Shown piece by piece: positions 6,886 through 6,920 of a DNA stretch of 6,920 nucleotides; position 1 is the first letter of the stretch; each line of letters starts with the position of its first letter. Source of the DNA: Planctomycetota bacterium (lineage in GTDB: Bacteria; Planctomycetota; UBA1135; GCA-002686595); NCBI GenBank assembly GCA_027623615.1, contig JAQBVH010000170.1, positions 1-6,920 of the forward strand, read 5' to 3'. Position numbers and translations under genes: made by a program. The notes under the pieces were generated by a model. That model had not been told where the DNA came from. It ran no database searches and saw nothing but the letters and a program-made list of their open reading frames with translations.

Positions 6886-6920
6886 CTAGCGGCTTGTCGG
6901 GACTGGCGCGCGCCCTGTTG
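6886..6920. other. Right edge, unassigned
   Basis: Thirty-five bases upstream of the minus-strand run. One minus-strand frame is open from the window edge to the TAG at 6886-6888 (last residues TGRAPVPTSR), which would be compatible with the 3' end of another gene, but it is too short to support. No sigma-70-like promoter is visible here or in the rest of the LamG gene's leader. Confidence 0.3.

Overview
The window is very GC-rich and gene-dense. It looks like chromosomal DNA of a free-living Planctomycetota bacterium. The best clue is the 5602-6834 protein: a LamG-type domain followed by a C-terminal module (NLCLGGTVGRY ... LPGETWFFQCWHRD ... STSNFTDGLSVQF) that I recall, without having checked, as abundant in planctomycetes of the Saltatorellus/Poly30 group. 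The mix of exported ThuA-like, TIM-barrel and esterase proteins and the near absence of Shine-Dalgarno sites also fit that phylum. Phylum is a fair inference; genus is not.

Layout. A plus-strand gene entering from the left edge (1-1205, 5' end missing) encodes an alpha/beta-hydrolase esterase fused to a complete SGNH/GDSL hydrolase. It converges on a minus-strand run across a 323-bp intergenic gap (1206-1528) that holds an imperfect inverted repeat and a short 30-bp-spaced duplication. The minus-strand run, read from right to left, is: secreted LamG-domain protein (6834-5602), probable lipoprotein alpha/beta hydrolase (5591-4623), secreted ThuA-like protein (4574-3525), Tat-exported hydroxypyruvate-isomerase-like TIM barrel (3479-2598) and a proline-racemase-family enzyme (2566-1529). 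Gaps of 10, 48, 45 and 31 nt suggest one transcription unit of five genes. An 8-bp perfect hairpin (6861-6885) lies just upstream of its first gene.

How the genes may work together. Four of the five operon products carry export signals of three kinds (Sec, lipoprotein, Tat), and only the last looks cytosolic. A cautious reading is a small carbohydrate or glycoconjugate scavenging unit: LamG protein for binding, hydrolase for ester or peptide cleavage, ThuA-like and TIM-barrel proteins for sugar-derived intermediates outside the cytoplasm, and a hydroxyproline-type epimerase/dehydratase inside. Substrates cannot be read from the sequence. I see no RNA genes, CRISPR array, transposase, phage gene or obvious defence system. 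The points most worth a second look are the two-hydrolase fusion, the Ser/Thr active-site pair of the racemase-family enzyme, the Tat signal on the isomerase-like protein, and the gene grouping itself.
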